The position numbers and the translations under genes are program-made. This document shows positions 1 through 11,150 of a DNA stretch of 64,000 nucleotides, piece by piece. Where the stretch lies: positions 1 through 64,000 of the forward strand of contig NZ_JAGGOZ010000016.1 in NCBI RefSeq assembly GCF_018614075.1, given 5' to 3'. The stretch's first letter is position 1, and every line of letters starts with the position of its first letter. A model generated the notes under the pieces. It worked only from the letters and a program-made list of their open reading frames with translations. It was not told the origin of the DNA and ran no database searches. This DNA comes from Streptomyces sp. ISL-94. GTDB taxonomy: Bacteria > Actinomycetota > Actinomycetes > Streptomycetales > Streptomycetaceae.

Positions 1-105
1 GAACTTCAAACAGGACCTAGTGACCAAAGTGCCGCGGTCGTCGGCGGCGAAGCCGCTGCCGCGCGGCCGCCCGGCGAGATCGCAGATCCTGACCAGCTCC
101 GACAT
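1..105 (-). CDS. N-terminus of a trypsin-like protease-domain protein (partial)
   Basis: Reading leftwards from an ATG at 103-105, an open frame of 35 codons runs off the window edge. It begins MSELVRICDLAGRPRGSGF and continues with a short ADDRGTLVT stretch. The pattern GSGF...G.LVT is typical of the first strand pair of trypsin-like serine protease domains, which in Streptomyces often head large multidomain proteins; that assignment is an inference from a very short stretch. A GGGAG ribosome-binding sequence lies about 10 bases before the ATG. The last few codons use unusual A/T-ending codons for this genome, so the edge may be less reliable. Confidence 0.45.
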   Translation of the reverse strand, partial: MSELVRICDLAGRPRGSGFAADDRGTLVTRSCLKF

Positions 106-278
106 GGCCGCACCGCTCCCCCGCAACGCCCCGTGCTCACGACGGTAGGCAGGGGAAGATCAGCACGAACAGCACGCGTGGCGAACGCGCCCCCTTACGC
201 TCCCTCCATTCACTCCGAGCGCCTGCTCGGACGGGTGAATACCAGGGTCCGGGTGGATAAGCACCTACCCGAGGGGGG
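106..278. promoter_or_regulatory. Upstream region of the leftmost gene with an inverted repeat
   Basis: No gene is visible here. The region lies between the truB terminator and the leftward gene and must hold that gene's promoter. It contains an interrupted inverted repeat, ATTCACTCCGAGC at 208-220 against GCTCGGACGGGTGAAT at 225-240, with seven perfect inner pairs and six outer pairs separated by a 3-base bulge. It could be an operator or a weak transcript hairpin; the function is not known. Confidence 0.35.
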
Positions 279-324
279 TCGTGGAGCGGTGAGCGGAAAT
301 CGATGTGCGCTCACCGCTCCACGA
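279..324 (-). terminator. Terminator of the rimP-truB operon
   Basis: A perfect inverted repeat with 17-bp arms at 279-295 and 308-324 and a 12-base loop sits 20 bp past the truB stop codon. There is no T-run, as is usual for Streptomyces. Position and strength support termination of the long leftward operon. Confidence 0.85.
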
Positions 325-344
325 CAACGAGCAGGCAGCCGGGA

Positions 345-1280
345 TCAGACGAAGACCGCGAGGGACTTGGCCTTGCCGCCCTTGCTCTCCACGAGCCCGA
401 GCAGCGTTCCGTCCGGCCCGTACACCGCCACCGTCTGGCCGGCGGCGTACGCGTCCGGCATCTCGATCCGCACGCCGTTGGCGAGCAGCGAGGCGCGCCG
501 GGCGTCCAGGTCCCAGCGCGGGAAGGCCGCGGCCGCCGCCTCGCCGATCGGCATGACGGTCAGCTCCTGCTGGAGCTGGTCCAGCGTCCGGGCCAGGTCG
601 AGCTTGTACGGGCCCACCCGCGTGCGCCGCAGCGCCGTGAGGTGCCCTCCGACGCCGAGGCCGGCGCCCAGGTCGCGGGCCAGCGCCCGGATGTACGTAC
701 CGCTGGAGCAGACGACGGAGACGACGAGGTCGACGACCTTGGTGCCGTCCTCGGCCTCCGCCTCCCGCATGTCGTACACCTGGAACGACGAGACGGTCAC
801 CGGGCGGGCCGGGATCTCGAAGTCCTCGCCGTCCCGCGCCCGCTTGTAGGAGCGCACGCCCTTGATCTTGATGGCGCTGACCTTGGACGGAACCTGCATG
901 ATCTCGCCGGTCAGCTTCGCGATCTCCGCGTCCACGCCCTCCCGGGTGACCCCGGCGGCATCCGTGGAGGAGGTGATCTCGCCCTCGGCGTCGTCCGTCA
1001 GGGTGTTCTGGCCCAGGCGGATCGTGCCGAGATACTCCTTCTCCGTGAGCGCGAGGTGGCCGAGGAGCTTGGTGGCCTTCTCGACGCCCAGGACCAGCAC
1101 GCCCGTCGCCATCGGGTCGAGCGTGCCGGCGTGCCCCACGCGGCGGGTCTTGGCGATCCCGCGCATCTTGGCGACCACGTCGTGCGACGTGAAGCCGGAC
1201 GGCTTGTCGACGATGACCAGGCCTCCCCCGGCCTCCGGCCGGGGGGTGCCCCCAGGAGTCCTCCCTGCGTTGGTGCTCAT
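345..1280 (-). CDS. truB: tRNA pseudouridine(55) synthase TruB
   Basis: This 311-residue protein isomerises uridine 55 in the T-loop of tRNAs to pseudouridine. The family signature GHAGTLDPMATG is present with the catalytic Asp at residue 55, and the KPSGFTSHDVV motif lies before it. Residues 1-20 are a Gly/Pro-rich extension before the conserved LVIVDKPSG start of the fold. The ATG at 1278-1280 overlaps the rbfA stop in an ATGA arrangement, so the two genes are probably translationally coupled. It is the last gene of the rimP-nusA-ylxR-infB-DUF503-rbfA-truB operon. Bacterial Y RNAs with tRNA-like T-loops are reported substrates of tRNA-modifying enzymes, so the RNAs near 45.3 kb are possible additional targets (inference). 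Confidence 0.97.
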   Translation of the reverse strand: MSTNAGRTPGGTPRPEAGGGLVIVDKPSGFTSHDVVAKMRGIAKTRRVGHAGTLDPMATGVLVLGVEKATKLLGHLALTEKEYLGTIRLGQNTLTDDAEGEITSSTDAAGVTREGVDAEIAKLTGEIMQVPSKVSAIKIKGVRSYKRARDGEDFEIPARPVTVSSFQVYDMREAEAEDGTKVVDLVVSVVCSSGTYIRALARDLGAGLGVGGHLTALRRTRVGPYKLDLARTLDQLQQELTVMPIGEAAAAAFPRWDLDARRASLLANGVRIEMPDAYAAGQTVAVYGPDGTLLGLVESKGGKAKSLAVFV

Positions 1281-1729
1281 TCCGCGGCTGCGTCCTCGTC
1301 GTCGTCCTCGCCCGGCTTCTTGTACGGGTCGGCCTCGCCGGCGTACTGCGCGCCGGAGGAGACCTCGCGTACCTGGGCGTCGGAGGAGCGCGCCTTGTCG
1401 AGGAGGTCCTCGATGGTCTTGGCGTTCTCCGGGAGGGCGTCCGCCACGAAGGTCAGGGTGGGCGTGAACTTGGTGCCCGCCGCCCGGCCGACCGCGGAGC
1501 GCAGGACGCCCTTGGCGCTCTCCAGGCCCGCTGCCGCGCTGGCCCGGTCCTCGTCGTCGCCGTAGACCGTGTAGAAGACCGTGGCCTCCCGCAGATCGCC
1601 GGTGACCCGGGTGTCCGTGATGGTCACGTGCGTACCGAGGCGGGGGTCCTTGACACCACGCAGCAGCTTCTCGGCCACCACCTCCCGGATGAGGTCCGCC
1701 AGCTTCTTCGCCCGCGCATTGTCGGCCAC
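1277..1729 (-). CDS. rbfA: 30S ribosome-binding factor RbfA
   Basis: This 150-residue protein is a late 30S ribosomal-subunit maturation factor that binds near the 5' end helix of 16S rRNA. The N-terminus ARAKKLADLIREVVAEKL and the central KH-like stretch with TDTRVTGDLREATVFYTVYG match the RbfA family. The C-terminal 30 residues are acidic and low in complexity (EDDDEDAAAE at the end), typical of actinobacterial RbfA. It lies 28 bp after the DUF503 gene and overlaps truB by 4 bases. The start follows from the conserved N-terminal helix. Assignment is firm. Confidence 0.96.
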   Translation of the reverse strand: MADNARAKKLADLIREVVAEKLLRGVKDPRLGTHVTITDTRVTGDLREATVFYTVYGDDEDRASAAAGLESAKGVLRSAVGRAAGTKFTPTLTFVADALPENAKTIEDLLDKARSSDAQVREVSSGAQYAGEADPYKKPGEDDDEDAAAE

Positions 1730-1757
1730 TGGTCCGTCTCCTTCTTATGTCTTGCTA

Positions 1758-2051
1758 TCAGTCTTCATCACCGTGGAGGCGCCGTCGTACGGACAGCAGC
1801 TCCACTTCCGGACGCGCCGCGACCAGCCGCTCGCAGCGGTCCAGTACATCCGAGAGGAACCCCGCGTCCCCACTCACCAAGGCGACCCCTATAAGGGCCC
1901 TGCGGTGCAGGTCCTGGTCGCCCACTTCTGCCGCGCTCACGGAGAACTTGCGTTGGAGCTCGGCGACGATGGGCCGGACGACGGAGCGTTTCTCCTTCAG
2001 CGAGTGGACGTCGCCGAGGAGCAGGTCGAAGGACAGAGTCCCCACGTACAT
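1758..2051 (-). CDS. DUF503 (YlxP-like) protein
   Basis: This is a 97-residue protein of the DUF503/YlxP family, a small ferredoxin-like fold commonly encoded between infB and rbfA. Visible family features are the start MYVGTLSFDLLL, the LKEKRSVVRPI segment and the central VGDQDLHRRALIGVALV. Its biochemical role is not established; the conserved position suggests a function in translation or ribosome assembly. It is separated from infB by about 185 bp containing two hairpins, so it may be transcribed partly independently. It is close to the usual family length and looks intact. Confidence 0.9.
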   Translation of the reverse strand: MYVGTLSFDLLLGDVHSLKEKRSVVRPIVAELQRKFSVSAAEVGDQDLHRRALIGVALVSGDAGFLSDVLDRCERLVAARPEVELLSVRRRLHGDED

Positions 2052-2114
2052 GCAGTTCCGGATATCCCGCCGGTGCGGGTTCGGTGGCCTGCCGGGCCGT
2101 CACCCGGCAGGTTC

Positions 2115-2198
2115 ACCCGGCCGCCGTACGGCCGGGTCACCAGAACCGTACACGCAACGGCCGGGGCCGATCGACGGATATTCCGCCGACCGGCCCCG
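2115..2198 (-). terminator. Two hairpins between infB and the DUF503 gene
   Basis: Two strong inverted repeats lie in the gap downstream of infB. One pairs 2162-2173 with 2187-2198 (12 bp, one G-T pair). The second pairs ACCCGGCCG at 2115-2123 with CGGCCGGGT at 2129-2137 around a 5-base loop. They would fold in the leftward transcript and may attenuate transcription after infB or stabilise processed ends. No T-run follows either. Confidence 0.55.
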
Positions 2199-2236
2199 GT
2201 GTTACGAGTTACGACACGGTGCGAACCGCCTCGCGC

Positions 2237-5359
<3,123 letters not shown>

Positions 5360-5372
5360 TTCGCTCCTTTTA

Positions 5373-5392
5373 GGTCCGGGTTACGCCGGACC
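5373..5392 (-). other. Hairpin in the infB leader
   Basis: GGTCCGG at 5373-5379 pairs with CCGGACC at 5386-5392 around a 6-base loop, just upstream of the infB ribosome-binding site. Further upstream (about 5408-5440) a 10-base unit resembling GTACTCATCG occurs three times in a row. Together these make the 148-bp ylxR-infB gap a possible site of processing or attenuation; this is inference. Confidence 0.45.
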
Positions 5393-5507
5393 GTTGCTAC
5401 TTCATGGGCGTACTCATCGCGTACTCATCGAGTGCTCATCGCAATCTCGACCTACTTCCAACTCGCGAGGTACCTGACCGCACGGGGTATCCGTGCCGTT
5501 CTCTGTC

Positions 5508-5795
5508 TTACGGTGTCGCCTCGGCCTGAACGGCCAGGGCTTTGCGCAGTTCCGTCGTGTCGAGCACTCCGACGGACCGAAGGGCCCGGGGGAACGCCCG
5601 GCGGCGGACCGCCTGGTCGACGCAGACCACGGCGGGGTGCACGTAGGCACCCCGGCCGGGCAGCGTACCGCGTGGATCGGGGACGCATTCGTCCTCGATC
5701 GCCACGATGCGCAGCAGATCGCTCTTGGCCGCTCGCTCCCGACACCCCACACAGGTTCGTTCGGGGCATGCGCGGGCTTGCGTCCGGCCAGACAC
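5508..5795 (-). CDS. ylxR: YlxR (DUF448) RNA-binding protein
   Basis: This 95-residue protein belongs to the YlxR/DUF448 family encoded between nusA and infB in many bacteria. The family core is clear: RTCVGCRERAAKSDLLRIV near the N-terminus and GRGAYVHP in the middle. YlxR proteins are described as small nucleoid- or RNA-binding proteins; a role in RNase P regulation has been reported in Firmicutes, but nothing here specifies the role. Start is GTG at 5793-5795 with a GGGGAGGT ribosome-binding site about 10 bases upstream. It lies 136 bp after nusA. Confidence 0.92.
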   Translation of the reverse strand: MSGRTQARACPERTCVGCRERAAKSDLLRIVAIEDECVPDPRGTLPGRGAYVHPAVVCVDQAVRRRAFPRALRSVGVLDTTELRKALAVQAEATP

Positions 5796-5931
5796 GCCTC
5801 AGTCTACCTCCCCGTACCGACCTCACCCCTTCAGGTGATAAATCGAACGGATGTTGTTGTTCATAGACCCCCGGTGGGGGGCCCACGGTGGTCCCTGTCT
5901 ACCGCCGGGGTAGCCCCCCGCGGTAGCGGTT

Positions 5932-6930
5932 TTATTCCCCGCCCTGCTCCGACGGCTGCTCGGTGTCGGAGCGGATGTCGATGCGCCAGCCGGTGAGCCG
6001 CGCGGCGAGGCGGGCGTTCTGGCCCTCCTTGCCGATGGCCAGCGACAGCTGGTAGTCGGGCACGGTGACCCGGGCGGAGCGGGTGTCCCAGTCGACGACC
6101 TCGACCTTGCTGACCCGGGCGGGTGACAGGGCGTTCGCGACCATCTCCGCCGGGTCGTCCGACCAGTCGACGATGTCGATCTTCTCGCCGTGCAGCTCGG
6201 CCATCACGTTGCGCACACGGCTGCCCATCGGGCCGATGCAGGCGCCCTTCGGGTTGAGGCCCGAGCGGGTGGACCGTACGGCGATCTTCGTGCGGTGACC
6301 GGCCTCACGGGCGATCGCCGAGATCTCGACGCTGCCGTCGGCGATCTCCGGGACCTCCAGCGCGAAGAGCTTCTTCACCAGGTTGGGGTGGGTGCGGGAC
6401 AGCGTCACGGACGGACCGCGGACGCCCTTCGCCACCCGCACGACGTACGCCTTCAGGCGCAGCCCGTGCGTGTACTCCTCCCCCGGGACCTGCTCCTGCA
6501 CCGGCAGCATGGCCTCCATCTTGCCGATGTCGACGAGGACGTTCTTGGGGTCCTTGCCCTGCTGGACGACGCCGGTGATGACGTCGCCCTCGCGGCCGGC
6601 GAACTCGCCGAAGGTCAGGTCGTCCTCGGCGTCGCGCAGACGCTGGAGGATCACCTGCTTGGCGGTCGTCGCCGCGATCCGGCCGAAGTCCGACGGGGTG
6701 TCGTCGAACTCCTTGGGTTCCTGGCCCTCTTCGAGGTCCCTCGGGTCTTCCGTCGCCCACACGACCACGTGACCGTTGGTGCGGTCCAGCTCGACGCGTG
6801 CGCGGCGGAAGCTCCCCTCGGTCCGGTGGTACGCGATGAGGAGGGCCGACTCGATCGCCTCGACGAGCAGGTCGAAGGAGATCTCCTTCTCCCGGACCAG
6901 ACCCCGCAGGGCACTCATGTCGATGTCCAC
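5932..6930 (-). CDS. nusA: Transcription termination/antitermination factor NusA
   Basis: This 332-residue protein binds RNA polymerase and nascent RNA and modulates pausing, termination and antitermination. The N-terminal domain begins [20 protein letters not shown]; an S1 domain follows, then KH domains with the signature [15 protein letters not shown]. It lacks the C-terminal acidic repeats of proteobacterial NusA, which is normal for actinobacteria. The frame stays open upstream into rimP, but the start is GTG at 6928-6930: it follows a GAGGAGG sequence and lies two bases after the rimP stop, consistent with coupled translation. Confidence 0.96.
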   Translation of the reverse strand: MDIDMSALRGLVREKEISFDLLVEAIESALLIAYHRTEGSFRRARVELDRTNGHVVVWATEDPRDLEEGQEPKEFDDTPSDFGRIAATTAKQVILQRLRDAEDDLTFGEFAGREGDVITGVVQQGKDPKNVLVDIGKMEAMLPVQEQVPGEEYTHGLRLKAYVVRVAKGVRGPSVTLSRTHPNLVKKLFALEVPEIADGSVEISAIAREAGHRTKIAVRSTRSGLNPKGACIGPMGSRVRNVMAELHGEKIDIVDWSDDPAEMVANALSPARVSKVEVVDWDTRSARVTVPDYQLSLAIGKEGQNARLAARLTGWRIDIRSDTEQPSEQGGE

Positions 6931-6932
6931 GG

Positions 6933-7430
6933 CTACGCCTCCTCTTCCTTCTTGTCCTTGCGGCTGAACTCGATCTCGACACGCGCCTTGGCGATGTCGG
7001 TGAAAGCAATACGGCGGGCGGTCGCCTTGCGGCCCTTCACGCCCGGGACTTCGAGGTCCAGTCCCTCGTCGTCGGCGTCGAGAATGCGGGCGATGATTTC
7101 CCCGCTCTCGGCCAGCTGGAACTTCACGAGACGGCCGATCGCCCGTACGTAGTGACGGTGCTCGGTCAGCGGGCGGTCGGCGCCCGGCGAGCTCACCTCG
7201 AGGACGTACTCGTCCTCGCCCATCACATCGGTGTCGTCGAGCCGGTCGGAGATCTCGCGACTCAGCTCGGCACACGTGTCCAGCTCCACGCCCTCGTCGG
7301 AATCCACGATGATGCGCAGCATCCGGCGCTTGCCCGCCCGGGACATCTCGATCTCTTCGAGGTCCAGGCCCTTGGCGGCCACGAGCGGCTCCAGCAATCC
7401 GCGCAGCCTGTCGCTCTGGGTGGTGCTCAT
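6933..7430 (-). CDS. rimP: Ribosome maturation factor RimP
   Basis: This 165-residue protein is needed for 30S subunit maturation. The N-terminal alpha/beta domain and the C-terminal SH3-like barrel are recognisable, including [18 protein letters not shown], the family hallmark. The C-terminus is a Lys/Glu-rich tail (RKDKKEEEA). ATG at 7428-7430 is preceded by GAGGAG. It is the first gene of the operon; the promoter must lie in the 155 bp shared with the divergent lipoprotein gene. Confidence 0.95.
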   Translation of the reverse strand: MSTTQSDRLRGLLEPLVAAKGLDLEEIEMSRAGKRRMLRIIVDSDEGVELDTCAELSREISDRLDDTDVMGEDEYVLEVSSPGADRPLTEHRHYVRAIGRLVKFQLAESGEIIARILDADDEGLDLEVPGVKGRKATARRIAFTDIAKARVEIEFSRKDKKEEEA

Positions 7431-7585
7431 CCGGGTGACTCCTCGGCCGCGTGTGCTGTTGTGGTTTCGTCGTGTGTCAGGTCAAAGGGTATCCGGTCGC
7501 GGAGGGTGTTGCCGTCCGCCCTCTGGACAGGGCCCCGGGTACCGTGATCACACCCTGCCCCGCCATCACCCCCGAGGACGTCGCC

Positions 7586-8152
7586 GTGCCCTGGACCCTG
7601 CCACCCCGGCCCTCGCGGAGGAGCCTGCTCGCCGGTGCCGCCGGCGCGGCCGGTGCCGCACTGCTCACCGCGTGCTCCGACGGCCCCTCGCCCGACGGTG
7701 ACACCGCGATTCCACTCGAACGGCGGATGCGCGAGGCGGCCGTTCGTGACAGTGGGCGACTGCTGGAACGTTACGACGCCACGGCCGCGGCCCATCCGGC
7801 CCTGGCGGAGCGGCTCGCCCCGCTGCGCGGCGCCGTCGCCGCCCATGCGGCGGCCCTGGCCCCCACCCCCTCGGGCTCGCCGTCCGCGTCCCGTTCCGCG
7901 GCCCCGTCCCCGGCCCCGTCCTCGTCCGGTGCCACGGGGGTGGCAGCGCCCGCGACCGGCCCCGAGCCGGTGCCGGCCCAGGCCGAGGACGCCCTGAGCG
8001 CCCTGGCCGACGCCGAGCGCAGCCTCGCGGAGGCCCGGACCATCGACCTGGCCGGGGCCCCGGGGGAGCTGGCCCGGTTGCTGGCCTCGGTGGCCGCCTG
8101 CGGTGCCGTACACGCCCATCTGCTGACCTCGACCCCGGGAGCCAAGCCGTGA
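7586..8152 (+). CDS. Putative secreted lipoprotein
   Basis: No enzymatic family is recognised. The protein starts with a basic RRS stretch, a hydrophobic Ala/Gly helix and the lipobox LTAC (Cys30 if the GTG at 7586 is the start), so it should be lipid-anchored on the outside of the membrane. Twin arginines at residues 11-12 suggest the Tat route. The mature part (about 158 residues) has two Ala-rich helical segments separated by a Ser/Pro linker (about residues 95-130). The frame is open further upstream, but GTG at 7586 has a GAGGAC sequence before it and places the signal peptide at the N-terminus. Its stop overlaps the next start (GTGA), so it is coupled to the ferritin-like gene. Start choice is moderately certain. 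Confidence 0.7.
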   Translation: MPWTLPPRPSRRSLLAGAAGAAGAALLTACSDGPSPDGDTAIPLERRMREAAVRDSGRLLERYDATAAAHPALAERLAPLRGAVAAHAAALAPTPSGSPSASRSAAPSPAPSSSGATGVAAPATGPEPVPAQAEDALSALADAERSLAEARTIDLAGAPGELARLLASVAACGAVHAHLLTSTPGAKP

Positions 8153-8595
8153 CCCCCGCACCCTCCCCCGCCGGCCGCCCCCTGGAAGCCGCGCAGGCCG
8201 CCCTGGCCGCCGAGCACGCGGCCGCGTACGGCTACGGGGTGATCGGCGCCCGGACCGCCGGCGCCCGCGCGACGGAAGCCCGGGAGGCGTACTCCGGCCA
8301 CCTCGCGCGGCGTGACGCGCTCGCCCGGACCGTGCGGGAGCTGGGCGGTGCGCCCCGGCCCGCGGAGGCGGCGTACGCCCTGCCGTTCCAGGTGCGCACG
8401 CCCGCCGACGCCGAGCGGCTGGCCGCCGAGATCGAGGACCGGGTGGCGGGGGTGTACTCCGATCTGGTGCGGGCGTCGGAAGGCCCGCTGCGCCGCATGG
8501 CGGCCGACGCGCTGAGCGCCGCGGCCGTGCGCGCGGCACGCTGGCGTGGTGTCGGCGTAGCCTTCCCTGGGCTCACGGAACGGCGCGCGACCTAG
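8149..8595 (+). CDS. Ferritin-like domain protein (DUF4439)
   Basis: This 148-residue all-helical protein matches the ferritin-like DUF4439 family that accompanies the preceding lipoprotein gene in Streptomyces. Four amphipathic helices can be traced, for example residues 12-35, 40-65, 75-105 and 110-140. The metal-binding Glu/His set of true ferritins is not obvious, so iron storage should not be assumed. GTG at 8149 overlaps the upstream stop codon (GTGA), indicating coupled translation and perhaps a complex with the lipoprotein. Confidence 0.75.
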   Translation: MTPAPSPAGRPLEAAQAALAAEHAAAYGYGVIGARTAGARATEAREAYSGHLARRDALARTVRELGGAPRPAEAAYALPFQVRTPADAERLAAEIEDRVAGVYSDLVRASEGPLRRMAADALSAAAVRAARWRGVGVAFPGLTERRAT

Positions 8596-8634
8596 CGCGA
8601 CAGGCCCAGTCCAGCTGAAAGGGACCACGCACGC

Positions 8635-9537
8635 ATGGTTTTCGAACCGCCGCAGCGGCTTGTACGGGCGCTCGGCGAGATGCCGGAATCGGCCCACGAC
8701 GCGGACTGGATGCGGCAGTTGCCGAAGCTCGCCGAGGCCGCGCTGGCCCGGCGTGGGGTACAGGCACAGCGGGTGGCGGCCCCCGGCGGCCGCAGCAGCC
8801 TGGTCGTCCTCGTCCGGTACGCCGACGGCACCCCGGCCGCCCTGAAACTGGCGCCCCCGCAGGCCCGTCCCGACCGGGAGCTGGCCGCGCTGGCGCACTG
8901 GGCCGGATTCGGAGCCGTACGGGTCCTCGACACCCGGCACCACGAGGACGACGGGGCGCTGCTGCTGGAGCGGCTGCACCCGGAGGTCTCGCTGCGGTCG
9001 CTGCCGGAGGCGAAGGCGCTGCTGGAGGCCAGCGGCACGCTGCGCAGGCTGTGGGTGGCGCCGCCGGCCGGGCACGACTGGGAGACGGTGGCGGAGCGGA
9101 CCGAGCGGCAGTCCGCGGCGCTGCGGGCGGCCCCGGCAGACGTGCGGGCCCTGGCCGACGCGGCGCTGGCGATGCGCGAGGAGCTGGTCGCGGCCCCGCC
9201 CGAGGAGGTCCTGCTGCACGGGAACTTCCGACAGGGCAAGGTGCTCGCCGGCGAGCGTGCGCCGTGGCTGACCGTGGGTCCGGACCCGCTGACCGGCGAG
9301 CGGGCGTACGACCTGGCGCGGCTGGTCCGGGACCGGCTGGAGGACCAGGTGGCCTCCTCGGCGGGGGCGGCGGGCGCCCGGCGCCGGGTGAACAAGCTGG
9401 CCGACGCCCTGGAGGTGGACCGGGACCGGCTGCGGGGCTGGACGGTGTTCCGGGCCGTGGAGTCGGGCAACCGGGCTCTGGCGGCCGGACGGGACCGGGA
9501 CGCGGAGCAGCTGCTGGAGTTCGCGTCCTGGTTGTAG
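8635..9537 (+). CDS. APH(6)/hydroxyurea-kinase-family pseudokinase
   Basis: This 300-residue protein has the fold of streptomycin 6-phosphotransferase and hydroxyurea kinases. The N-lobe is preserved, including the beta-3 lysine in AALKLAP and an LLLERL hinge. In the C-lobe the catalytic loop that should read HGDLHxGN reads HGNFRQGK (residues 195-202), losing both the catalytic Asp and the metal-binding Asn. The next metal-binding Asp, normally IDP, is Gly in VGPDPL (residue 215). The downstream GERAYDLARLV matches the family. All three catalytic positions are therefore gone while the rest of the fold is kept, so this is probably a binding or regulatory protein, not a kinase. ATG at 8635 follows GAAAGG. 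Confidence 0.85.
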   Translation: MVFEPPQRLVRALGEMPESAHDADWMRQLPKLAEAALARRGVQAQRVAAPGGRSSLVVLVRYADGTPAALKLAPPQARPDRELAALAHWAGFGAVRVLDTRHHEDDGALLLERLHPEVSLRSLPEAKALLEASGTLRRLWVAPPAGHDWETVAERTERQSAALRAAPADVRALADAALAMREELVAAPPEEVLLHGNFRQGKVLAGERAPWLTVGPDPLTGERAYDLARLVRDRLEDQVASSAGAAGARRRVNKLADALEVDRDRLRGWTVFRAVESGNRALAAGRDRDAEQLLEFASWL

Positions 9538-9580
9538 GGCATACCGTAGAAAAGAAAGGTATGTCCGGCAGGGGGCCGTC

Positions 9581-10753
9581 ATGGTCGAAGAACTGCTGAC
9601 AGCGGGAATCGCCGCGGGCGTGGGGATCGTGGCCTACATGGGCGCCGCCGCACGGGTGGTGAAGCAGTACGAGCGGGGCCTTGTCTTCCGCTTCGGTCGG
9701 CTGCGCGACGATATCCGGGGGCCCGGCTTCACGGTGATCGTCCCGGGCGTGGACCGCCTGCGGAAGGTGAACATGCAGATCGTGACGCTGCCGGTGCCGG
9801 CCCAGGAGGGCATCACCCGGGACAACGTCACGGTGCGGGTGGACGCGGTCGTGTACTTCAAGGTGGTCGACCCGGCGAACGCGGTCGTGGCGGTGGAGGA
9901 CTACCGCTTCGCCGTCTCGCAGATGGCGCAGACCTCGCTGCGGTCGATCATCGGCAAGTCGGATCTGGACGACCTGCTGTCGAACCGGGAGATGCTCAAC
10001 CAGGGGCTGGAGCTGATGATCGACAGCCCTGCGGTGGGGTGGGGCGTGCAGATCGACCGGGTGGAGATCAAGGACGTCTCGCTGCCGGAGACGATGAAGC
10101 GGTCGATGGCGCGGCAGGCGGAGGCCGACCGGGAGCGGCGCGCGCGGGTGATCAACGCGGATGCGGAGCTCCAGGCCTCGCACAAGCTGGCGCAGGCGGC
10201 GGCGGTGATGTCGGACCAGCCGGCGGCGCTCCAGCTGCGCCTGCTGCAGACGGTCGTGGCGGTGGCCGCCGAGAAGAACTCGACGCTGGTCCTCCCGTTC
10301 CCGGTGGAACTCCTCCGCTTCCTGGAGCGCGCCGCTCCGCCTCCGGCGGGGGGCGCGGACCATCCCCCGGACGCGGCCCAGCCACCGCCTGCCCCCGGCC
10401 GACCGGCGGACACCCCGCCCCCTGGCCTCAAGGGCCCTGCGGCGGATTCCACGCCCCCCGGCATCACGGGCGCTGCGGCGGATTCCACGCCCCCCGCCGT
10501 CACCGGCCCTGCGCCGGACGCCCCGCCCCCGAGCGGGTCCGACCCGACAGCGGACGCCGCGCCCCCTGGCCTCACGGGCCTTGCGCCGGATTCCGCGCCT
10601 CCCAGCGGGACGGGCCCTTCCGGGGATGCCCTGCCTCCCGGGGACGCCGACGGGCCCGTGGCCGGGGCGGACCGGGCCGGCGATGGCTCGGGGCCGGTCC
10701 CGGGCCTGAGGCTGGACGGTTCGCCGCCCCCGGCGGAGGAGCCGCCCGGGTAA
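9581..10753 (+). CDS. SPFH/Band 7 (slipin-like) membrane protein
   Basis: This is a 390-residue member of the prohibitin/stomatin-like family. An N-terminal hydrophobic segment (about residues 5-22) anchors the SPFH domain, whose signatures YERGLVFRFGRL and GPGFTVIVPGVDRL are clear, followed by the family's coiled-coil region (RQAEADRERRARVINADAE). Residues from about 255 to 390 are a low-complexity tail of repeated Pro/Ala/Asp/Gly units of roughly 15 residues (variants of A-x-D-S-x-P-P-x-G), with no recognised domain. Slipins scaffold membrane microdomains, often with a NfeD partner; none is next to it. The ATG at 9581 has AGGGGG upstream. Confidence 0.9.
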   Translation: MVEELLTAGIAAGVGIVAYMGAAARVVKQYERGLVFRFGRLRDDIRGPGFTVIVPGVDRLRKVNMQIVTLPVPAQEGITRDNVTVRVDAVVYFKVVDPANAVVAVEDYRFAVSQMAQTSLRSIIGKSDLDDLLSNREMLNQGLELMIDSPAVGWGVQIDRVEIKDVSLPETMKRSMARQAEADRERRARVINADAELQASHKLAQAAAVMSDQPAALQLRLLQTVVAVAAEKNSTLVLPFPVELLRFLERAAPPPAGGADHPPDAAQPPPAPGRPADTPPPGLKGPAADSTPPGITGAAADSTPPAVTGPAPDAPPPSGSDPTADAAPPGLTGLAPDSAPPSGTGPSGDALPPGDADGPVAGADRAGDGSGPVPGLRLDGSPPPAEEPPG

Positions 10754-10799
10754 CCGCTGCGCGGGGCTTCCCTCCCCCACCCCGCCCCTTCCCGAAGCC

Positions 10800-11135
10800 G
10801 GGGCTCCGCCCCAGACCCCCGGACTCCGTCCGGGGAGGCCGATGGCGCTCCGCGCCCGCACCTCAACGCCGGCACGGCTGAGGCCACTGGGGCTCCGCCC
10901 CAGACCCCGCGCCTCAAACGCCGGCGAGGCTGGAGGTGGCTGCTGCCTCCTGCCTCGCGTGACACCCCAGCCCCGTCGGCGCTTGAGGCGGGGGCGCAGG
11001 GCAGAGCCTCGAACTCCCAGCCCCGTCGGCGCTTGAGGCGCGGGGCGGAGGACCGGCCTCCAGGCTCGTCGGCGTTTGGGGCGCGGGGCGGAGGACCGAA
11101 CCTCCAGGCTCGTCGGCGTCTGGGGCGCGGGGCGG
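10800..11135. repeat. Cluster of GC-rich intergenic repeat units
   Basis: The nearly 400-bp gap between the SPFH gene and proS holds no gene. It is built of related units: GGGGCTCCGCCCCAGACCCC at 10800-10819 and again at 10889-10908, the second followed by GCGCCTCAAACGCCGGCGAG; an inverse-orientation unit CCCCGTCGGCGCTTGAGGCG twice (about 10971 and 11021); and CAGGCTCGTCGGCGT twice (about 11061 and 11105). Units in opposite orientations can pair into long hairpins between the two convergent genes. The same family recurs at 28794-29035. Confidence 0.8.
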
Positions 11136-11150
11136 AGGCCCGGCGCGGGG

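Noticed and set aside
5400-5445. Three near-copies of GTACTCATCG as a possible CRISPR or iteron array
   Set aside because: Units are directly adjacent with no spacers, short and few; a local tandem duplication in a leader is sufficient.
8635-9537. Functional streptomycin or hydroxyurea resistance kinase
   Set aside because: All three catalytic positions are substituted, so resistance by phosphorylation is unlikely.
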